DNA of 10,968 nucleotides from an uncultured Lachnospiraceae bacterium (GTDB lineage: Bacteria; Bacillota_A; Clostridia; Lachnospirales; Lachnospiraceae), in NCBI GenBank assembly GCA_910585655.1, contig CAJUFW010000086.1, positions 2,800-13,767 on the forward strand, read 5' to 3'. Both the position numbers and the translations under genes were made by a program. Below are positions 6,520 through 10,968 of the stretch, piece after piece (position 1 is the stretch's first letter; each line of letters opens with the position of its first letter). The notes beneath the pieces are model-generated. The model saw only the letters and a list, made by a program, of their open reading frames with translations. It was not told the origin of the DNA and did not search any database.

Positions 6520-7878
6520 TTAATAACTTACATAATTTAAAGGATTTACATAGCTGCCGTTTATTTTCAAGCCAAAATGCAGATGCGGCGCTGTCGATAA
6601 TCCGGTGGAACCTACGAGAGCAATCACATCTCCCTGGTTGACATAATCCCCTGCAGATACCAGCAGCTTTGAGCTGTGCATATAAACGGTATAAATACCG
6701 CCGCCATGATCGATCAGCACATAATTCCCCATCGACCAATGATAGGTAGCAGCTACTACCGTCCCGGCAGCCGAAGCCAGGATATTGTTTCCTGCCGGCG
6801 TACCGATATCCACTCCGGAATGAAATGTCCCAGAACCTTGCAGCACTTCTTCTCTACCGCCAAAGCCAGACGTAATACGGGTACTGGACGGCAACGGCCA
6901 CATCAGTCCGCCGTTTAAAAGTGCCTGCCCATTCGCATCCGCGTTCGGATTGCTGTTACTGCCTGAACTATTGTTTGTATTTCCACTGTTGGAGGAGCCT
7001 CCCTGATTTTGGTTTTGGTTCTGATTTTGCTGATTCTTCTGCTCTTCTTCCTGGCGGCGACGCTCCTCCTCCTGACGCTTCCGTTCTTCCTCTTCCTTTC
7101 GGCGGCGTTCCTCTTCCTGACGCCTTTGCTCCTCTTCAATCAGCCGATCGATATAATCGTCCTGCTTGGCAATCTCTGCCTCATACTGATTGATCTCGTC
7201 GTTGGCTTCATCAATCATCGCATTATATTGTTCTACCTGCTCCGCCTTATCTGCGGCAAGCTGCTCGTTTGCTTCCTTTTCCAGCTTCAATTCTGCCGAA
7301 AGCTGCTCCAAATTTGCCAACTGCTCTTCTATCGATGCTTCCTTTTCCTGTACCGCCAGTTGCGCCGCCTCATAACGCTCAAGCAGCTCATTGTCATATT
7401 CGGCAATCTTTGATACATATTCCGCCTGATTCAGCAAATCGGCAATGCTTTCTGCATTTAAAAATATTTCTATATAATCTGCGCTCCCGTTTTCGTACAT
7501 GTATTTGATCCGCTTTTTCATCGTCTCATACTGCTCAGCCACGGTTTGTTTTGCTTCCTCCAGCTCCATTTTAGTCTGTTCTAGTTCCTGCCTGGCAGCC
7601 TCTATTTCAACATCCAACTGCGCAATCCGCTCTTCCAGCTTTCGCTGCTCCTGATCCAGCGCCTTGATATAGCTGACGATATCCTGCTTTTTAGCTTCCA
7701 GCTCCTTCCGTTTTTCCTCTATCTCTTCCTGTCTTTTTTCCAGTCTAGATTTTTCATCCTTGGCATCCTGAATACTTGTCGCCAGTACCGTAACGGCAGG
7801 AAGCACTGCCAGCACGAGAATCAGGATCGACAGCAGCACAGTCCGAAACCCTTTATTCCGTCGCTCCAATTTTATCAC
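6520..7878 (-). CDS. Secreted coiled-coil M23 (LytM) peptidoglycan endopeptidase, EnvC/CwlO-like architecture
   Basis: This is a probable FtsEX-controlled cell-wall hydrolase of 452 residues. A basic start and hydrophobic segment (about 6-33) form a signal peptide with a likely cleavage after VTVLA. Long coiled coils follow at about 38-245 (heptad-rich EKRQEEIEEKRKELEAKK type), interrupted near 125-165 by a YENGSADYIEIFLNAESIADLL segment typical of the CwlO/PcsB/EnvC N-terminal family. Next come an arginine/glutamate helix at about 250-280 and a Q/N/S/G linker at about 282-318. The C-terminal M23 domain has zinc ligands H353 and D357 (HSGVD) plus H432/H434 (HLHFG); all are intact, unlike the degenerate LytM of true EnvC. 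Start choice: GTG at 7878 has AGGA 8 nt upstream, whereas the longer GTG at 7902 has none. It lies 33 nt after ftsX and before the Ctp protease. Function is inferred from architecture and neighbours. Confidence 0.9.
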   Translation of the reverse strand: MIKLERRNKGFRTVLLSILILVLAVLPAVTVLATSIQDAKDEKSRLEKRQEEIEEKRKELEAKKQDIVSYIKALDQEQRKLEERIAQLDVEIEAARQELEQTKMELEEAKQTVAEQYETMKKRIKYMYENGSADYIEIFLNAESIADLLNQAEYVSKIAEYDNELLERYEAAQLAVQEKEASIEEQLANLEQLSAELKLEKEANEQLAADKAEQVEQYNAMIDEANDEINQYEAEIAKQDDYIDRLIEEEQRRQEEERRRKEEEERKRQEEERRRQEEEQKNQQNQNQNQNQGGSSNSGNTNNSSGSNSNPNADANGQALLNGGLMWPLPSSTRITSGFGGREEVLQGSGTFHSGVDIGTPAGNNILASAAGTVVAATYHWSMGNYVLIDHGGGIYTVYMHSSKLLVSAGDYVNQGDVIALVGSTGLSTAPHLHFGLKINGSYVNPLNYVSY

Positions 7879-7910
7879 ACTCTCTTTCCTGTAAAACGCC
7901 ACATTTCAAC

Positions 7911-7919
7911 ATTATACCA
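7911..7919 (-). promoter_or_regulatory. Possible internal extended -10 promoter before the M23 peptidase gene
   Basis: The minus strand has TGGTATAAT, overlapping the last codons and stop of ftsX. The same nonamer occurs in the uvrB promoter. I see no good -35 at 16-18 nt, so it would depend on the extended -10. A start 7 nt downstream would give a leader of about 25 nt to the GTG at 7878. Confidence 0.4.
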
Positions 7920-8817
7920 CATGCAAATGTTTCCGTACCGTCAGATAACTTCCTATCAGCCCGATTCCAATACCGATTCCTATTGAAAGCGGTAGCAGAC
8001 GGGAAAAAACGGTATGAATATCCAAAAAAGTCAGAACATTTGCAAGCGTATTAAAACGACTTGTGATCGCGGTAACTATTTTTCCATAAATCAGATACAG
8101 TACGCCCATCGGCAGCAATGCGCCGACAGCTCCGATCAGGATTCCTTCTACTATAAACGGTCCGCGGATAAAATAGTCCGTTGCTCCAATCAGCCGCATA
8201 ATAGAGATCTCCTCCTTCCGTACCGAAATCCCCATCGCTACGGTGGTGCTAATCAGAAAAATTGATACCGCCAGCAAAATGATTAAAATAGCGGCGGAAA
8301 TATAGCCGACTAACGAATTAAAGCTGGCAAGACCGCTGGCGGTAATATCCGAACTGTTTACCTGTCGGATGCCCTCTAACGTTTTGATATAATTTACCAA
8401 TGTTCTCTGTTTGGAAACATCGTTTAAATAAACTTCATAGGAATCGCTGTTTTCCAAAGGGTTATCCGCTCCAAAGGTTTCTGCCAGCTCCGGCTTTAAA
8501 TGCTTTTCCTTATAGCTTTGCCACGTTTCTTCCGCAGACAGATAATGAATCCGATCCACTTCCGGTCTGGAGCCAATCAAGGTTCCCAGTTCCTCTTTTT
8601 TCTCTTCCGACAGTCCCTCTTCAAAAAAGACCGTAATACCGACAGAAGTTTCTGCCGTTTTGATAATATATTGAAAATTACTCAAAATAAAGTAAAATAT
8701 TCCAAATAAAAACAGGCACGCCGTAATCGTGCCTACCGATGCCAGAGAAAACAGACGGTTTCGGTAAATACTTTTTAAGCCTTCCTTTAAGCTATATAGA
8801 AAGGTTTTGATTTTCAT
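7912..8817 (-). CDS. ftsX: Cell-division ABC transporter membrane subunit FtsX
   Basis: This is the integral membrane partner of FtsE, which transmits ATPase-driven conformational change across the membrane to a cell-wall hydrolase. With ATG at 8817 it has 301 residues, normal for Gram-positive FtsX (about 295-305). The N-terminus KIKTFLYSLKEGLKSIYRNRLFSLAS-type cytoplasmic helix is characteristic. TM1 is at about 26-48. A large extracytoplasmic loop at about 50-165 is the hydrolase-binding ECD. TM2 at about 172-198, TM3 at about 222-246 and TM4 at about 272-294 form the FtsX permease fold, with the cytoplasmic coupling segment SVRKEEISIMRLIGATDYFIRGPF. Two earlier possible starts (GTG 8844, ATG 8841) lack ribosome binding sites and would add residues outside the family pattern; GGTGGG lies 7 nt before the chosen ATG. 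The gene overlaps the 3' end of ftsE by 26 nt, implying translational coupling and equal stoichiometry. Confidence 0.95.
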   Translation of the reverse strand: MKIKTFLYSLKEGLKSIYRNRLFSLASVGTITACLFLFGIFYFILSNFQYIIKTAETSVGITVFFEEGLSEEKKEELGTLIGSRPEVDRIHYLSAEETWQSYKEKHLKPELAETFGADNPLENSDSYEVYLNDVSKQRTLVNYIKTLEGIRQVNSSDITASGLASFNSLVGYISAAILIILLAVSIFLISTTVAMGISVRKEEISIMRLIGATDYFIRGPFIVEGILIGAVGALLPMGVLYLIYGKIVTAITSRFNTLANVLTFLDIHTVFSRLLPLSIGIGIGIGLIGSYLTVRKHLHVV

Positions 8818-9553
8818 AAGAATACCCACCCCTCTGTTCATCACTGATTAAAATGCCTTTGTTCAGCGTAATCACCCGCTTTTGCATCATATCGACAATC
8901 TCCTGATTGTGTGTGACGACAACCACCGTCGTCCCTCTCCGGTTCACTTCCTCCAACAGCTCCATAATTTCCCAGGAATTCCTTGGATCAAGATTTCCCG
9001 TAGGCTCATCTGCCAGTAAAATCACCGGATTGTTGACCAAAGCTCTTGCCAGCGCCACACGCTGCTGCTCGCCGCCGGACAGCTCCCGCGGAAGCGACTT
9101 TTGTTTGTCCGTCAAGCCTACCATTGCCAGCATGGCAGGCACCTGCCGCCGGATACTGGCAGCAGGCGCTTCGATTACTCTCTGGGCAAACGCTACGTTT
9201 TCAAATACGTTTCGATCCTTTAACAGCCGGAAATCTTGGAACACCATCCCCAGCCCACGGCGGTATTTCGCCACCTGCCGCCGGTGCAGCCGGGAAAGAA
9301 TCTTGCCGTTTACAAATATTTTCCCTTCGGTCGGCTCAATTTCCTTTAAGAGCAGCTTTAAAAGCGTGGACTTCCCGGAGCCGCTGTTTCCGATGATAAA
9401 GACAAATTCTCCCTTCCTGATCCGCAGACTGACATCCCGGAGCGCCGAAATCCCTGCCTGATAAGATTTTGACACATGCTCCAGGGCAATCACCGGCATT
9501 TCACCCTTTATACTTCTCTGTTTTCTTCTCTCCGTCTCCGGCTTATCGCGCAT
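8792..9553 (-). CDS. ftsE: Cell-division ABC transporter ATPase FtsE
   Basis: This is the cytoplasmic ATPase of the FtsEX complex. With the ATG at 9553 it has 253 residues and all ABC motifs: Walker A GNSGSGKST at 55-63, Q-loop Q106 (VFQDFRLL, the FtsE-type signature), ABC signature LSGGEQQR at 158-165, Walker B VILLADEP at 177-184, D-loop NLD and switch histidine H215 (THNQ). FtsE is usually about 228-235 residues. Here an 18-residue, highly charged N-terminal tail precedes the normal MPVIALEHVSKSY start. AAGGAG lies exactly 8 nt before the ATG at 9553, so I prefer it. The ATG at 9499 (235 residues, weaker AAAGGG site 5 nt away) is the main alternative, and a TTG at 9574 is unlikely. It lies 109 nt downstream of the regulator gene and overlaps ftsX; no clear promoter was found immediately upstream. 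Confidence 0.95.
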   Translation of the reverse strand: MRDKPETERRKQRSIKGEMPVIALEHVSKSYQAGISALRDVSLRIRKGEFVFIIGNSGSGKSTLLKLLLKEIEPTEGKIFVNGKILSRLHRRQVAKYRRGLGMVFQDFRLLKDRNVFENVAFAQRVIEAPAASIRRQVPAMLAMVGLTDKQKSLPRELSGGEQQRVALARALVNNPVILLADEPTGNLDPRNSWEIMELLEEVNRRGTTVVVVTHNQEIVDMMQKRVITLNKGILISDEQRGGYSYENQNLSI

Positions 9554-9662
9554 TTTCTTTTCTCCTTTTTCCAAGCACCTTGTTCTTTTATTTTAGTCAG
9601 AGAAGACTCCCACTTTTATCGGTAGTGAGTAAGTTCCAGTTTGCCTCCATGCTGTCACACGC
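9554..9662. other. Spacer between the CdaR-like regulator and ftsE with an imperfect hairpin
   Basis: This 109-nt gap contains no ORF of note. An imperfect hairpin at 9606-9630 pairs ACTC with GAGT and ACT with AGT around a 2-nt bulge, with a 9-nt loop. On the minus strand it is followed by a C/T-rich stretch (TCTTCTCT) and then AT-rich sequence, so it could be a weak attenuator. I found no convincing -35/-10 pair for ftsE here; a TAAAAT at 9586-9591 lacks a -35. Confidence 0.35.
9562..9567 (-). promoter_or_regulatory. Ribosome binding site deciding the ftsE start
   Basis: AAGGAG on the minus strand with an 8-nt spacer to ATG 9551-9553. It supports an FtsE with an N-terminal extension over the shorter family-length start at 9499, whose site is weaker. 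Confidence 0.65.
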
Positions 9663-10751
9663 CTAATATTCCAGGCTCTCCATGTACTTCATATATTTTA
9701 CTACCATCAGCGCAATCTTAAAGGTAATCGCATCCTCAAAGATACGCAAATCCAGCCCCGTTCCCTTCTGCAGCTTATCCAGCCGGTACACTAAGGTATT
9801 ACGGTGAATATAAAGCTGTCTGGAAGTCTCTGAAACATTGAGGCTGTTTTCAAAAAATTTATTGATGGTCGCTAACGTTTCATCGTCAAATTCCTCCGGT
9901 GATTTTCCTTCAAATACCTCCCGGATAAACATTTTACATAACGGCATCGGCAGCTGATAAATCAAACGTCCGATTCCAAGATTATTATATGCGACTACGT
10001 TTCGATTACTGTAGAAAATCTTACCTACATCCAACGCCATCTTCGCTTCCTTATAGGAACGGGACACATCTTTGATTTCGTTGATAATCGTACCATAGGC
10101 AACATGTACTCTGGACATCGCTTCGGAATTAAGCATATCCAAAATCATCTTTGCCGTACGGTTTAAATCCTCATATCCTTCATTTCCCTTTAGCTCTTTG
10201 ACAAGAATGATATTTTTCTCGTCCACCGCAGTGATAAAATCCTTTGTCTTCCCGGAAAACAGGCTTCGTACCGTTTCAAGGGCATTGGTATCCTTTTCGT
10301 TTTTCGTCTCAATGATAAACACTACCCGCCGTACGTTGGTATCAATATGAAGTTTTTTGGCTCTGTTATAAATATCGACCAACAGTAAGTTGTCCAACAG
10401 CAGGTTTTTAATAAAGTTATCCTTGTCATATCGCTCCTTATAAGCGACTAACAGGTTCTGAATCTGGAAGGAAGCAATCTTCCCTACCATATACACGTCC
10501 TCGCTGTCTCCTTTTGCCAGAATGACATACTCTAACTGATGCTCGTCAAACACCTTAAAAAATTGATATCCCTGCAATACCTGGCTGTCTGCCGGAGACT
10601 CTACAAACGCCAGCACCGCATTTTCATATTCCTCTGCATTTGAAACGGTAGCCGCCAAAACCTTGCCCTCTGTATCCATGACACTCAGGTCAATCCTGGT
10701 AATTCCCTTTAATCCCTCCAAGGTATTTTGGAGAATCTGATTTGATATCAT
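9663..10751 (-). CDS. PucR/CdaR-family transcriptional regulator
   Basis: This is a cytoplasmic DNA-binding regulator of 362 residues. The N-terminal part (about 1-105) resembles a sensor domain of the sugar-diacid-recognition type (ITRIDLSVMDTEGKVLAA). The middle (about 125-250) fits the GGDEF-like region seen in CdaR proteins, including SYKEAKMALDVGK. The C-terminal PucR-type helix-turn-helix is at about 305-332 (NVSETSRQLYIHRNTLVYRL), followed by the family's usual DAITFKIALMV tail. The frame could start at GTG 10760, but AAGGAG (10760-10765) sits exactly 8 nt before the ATG at 10751 and overlaps that GTG, so the ATG is chosen. It has its own promoter and follows the end of a sugar-transport ATPase gene, which suggests carbohydrate-linked control, but the ligand and targets cannot be read from the sequence. 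The family assignment is firm; calling it CdaR itself would be overreach. Confidence 0.88.
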   Translation of the reverse strand: MISNQILQNTLEGLKGITRIDLSVMDTEGKVLAATVSNAEEYENAVLAFVESPADSQVLQGYQFFKVFDEHQLEYVILAKGDSEDVYMVGKIASFQIQNLLVAYKERYDKDNFIKNLLLDNLLLVDIYNRAKKLHIDTNVRRVVFIIETKNEKDTNALETVRSLFSGKTKDFITAVDEKNIILVKELKGNEGYEDLNRTAKMILDMLNSEAMSRVHVAYGTIINEIKDVSRSYKEAKMALDVGKIFYSNRNVVAYNNLGIGRLIYQLPMPLCKMFIREVFEGKSPEEFDDETLATINKFFENSLNVSETSRQLYIHRNTLVYRLDKLQKGTGLDLRIFEDAITFKIALMVVKYMKYMESLEY

Positions 10752-10759
10752 TCCTTTCA

Positions 10760-10765
10760 CTCCTT
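10760..10765 (-). promoter_or_regulatory. Ribosome binding site of the CdaR-like regulator
   Basis: AAGGAG on the minus strand, 8 nt before ATG 10749-10751. It overlaps the upstream in-frame GTG (10758-10760), which argues against that GTG as the start. Confidence 0.75.
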
Positions 10766-10821
10766 ATATTTTCCTTTTCACCTTTTTGCCATTCGTTCAG
10801 ATCATTTTTCCATATATTCTA

Positions 10822-10850
10822 ATTTTATCATTAGTTTTCCAAAATGTAAA
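10822..10850 (-). promoter_or_regulatory. Sigma-A-type promoter of the CdaR-like regulator
   Basis: Minus strand: -35 TTTACA (10845-10850, 5 of 6), a 17-nt spacer, and -10 TAAAAT (10822-10827, 5 of 6). It lies directly after the terminator of the preceding gene and gives a leader of roughly 65 nt. Confidence 0.75.
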
Positions 10851-10882
10851 GAAAAAAGGAGAGTACCGCCCTGGTACTCTCC
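10851..10882 (-). terminator. Intrinsic terminator of the upstream ABC-transporter ATPase gene
   Basis: A perfect 10-bp stem, GGAGAGTACC with GGTACTCTCC (arms 10873-10882 and 10858-10867, 5-nt loop), is followed on the minus strand by TTTTTTC. It starts 21 nt after the TAG at 10904-10906. Confidence 0.9.
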
Positions 10883-10903
10883 AAATCATTCGGGAAATTA
10901 TAA

Positions 10904-10968
10904 CTAGTTACTGATAATCTGCTCGGTTTCCTTATCAAAAATATGGATTTTCTCGGTATCTAAGCAGA
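10904..10968 (-). CDS. C-terminal end of a UgpC/MsmX-type sugar ABC-transporter ATPase (partial)
   Basis: Only the last 20 codons and the TAG stop are in the window. They read as a C-terminal tail containing DTEKIHIFDKETE. The KIHxFDxETE pattern is the usual end of the regulatory C-terminal domain of multi-sugar import ATPases annotated UgpC or MsmX, which energise several carbohydrate ABC importers in Firmicutes. A strong terminator follows directly. The match rests on a short tail, so the family is likely but the exact protein is not proven. Confidence 0.7.
   Translation of the reverse strand, partial: CLDTEKIHIFDKETEQIISN

Noticed and set aside
7038..7110. Tandem DNA repeat or CRISPR-like array
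   Set aside because: The periodicity comes from codons for E, R, K and Q in a charged helix, with no conserved repeat-spacer pattern.
7009..7413. 134-codon plus-strand leucine/phenylalanine-rich ORF that looks like a membrane protein
   Set aside because: It is antisense to the M23 peptidase coiled coil. Glutamate and lysine codons read backwards give leucine and phenylalanine, so the hydrophobicity is an artefact.
8907..9461. 184-codon plus-strand ORF
   Set aside because: It is antisense to ftsE, whose motifs are complete; the plus-strand product is serine-rich with no recognisable domain.

Overview
The window reads as ordinary chromosome from a low-to-mid GC Gram-positive bacterium of the class Clostridia, probably a Lachnospiraceae-type organism. 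This is inferred from gene content and order, the GGAGG/AAGGAG ribosome binding sites, the TGGTATAAT promoters, a Gram-positive LexA-type box and the CdaR-like regulator; no species can be named. All recognisable genes lie on the minus strand, so transcription runs from right to left.

Right to left: (1) 10904-10968 is the last 20 codons of a sugar-ABC-transporter ATPase of the UgpC/MsmX type, closed by a strong intrinsic terminator (10851-10882). (2) A sigma-A-like promoter (10822-10850) drives a PucR/CdaR-family regulator (9663-10751). (3) A cell-envelope block follows: ftsE (8792-9553), ftsX (7912-8817, overlapping ftsE by 26 nt), a secreted coiled-coil M23 (LytM) peptidoglycan endopeptidase (6520-7878) and an S41 C-terminal processing protease (5131-6453), ending in a terminator (5081-5114). 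(4) After a 282-nt spacer with stacked inverted repeats, a LexA-box candidate and a clear promoter comes the excision-repair pair uvrB (2824-4848, TTG start) and uvrA (1-2604, cut by the left edge). A 219-nt gap between uvrB and uvrA holds two strong inverted repeats framed by a repeated TTTTAGTTCC motif.

How the genes work together: FtsE (ATPase) and FtsX (membrane subunit) form the divisome complex that gates a cell-wall hydrolase through a coiled-coil partner. The next gene encodes a coiled-coil protein that also carries an intact M23 active site, so it is the obvious partner. The Ctp protease encoded next to it is a plausible proteolytic controller of the hydrolase. UvrA and UvrB form the damage-recognition and loading complex of nucleotide excision repair, with probable SOS control.

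I found no CRISPR array, tRNA, rRNA, transposase gene or phage gene, and no clear unknown system. The least explained sequence is intergenic: the uvrB-uvrA element, the ctp-uvrB hairpin stack and the cdaR-ftsE spacer. These may be dispersed repeats or structured RNA.
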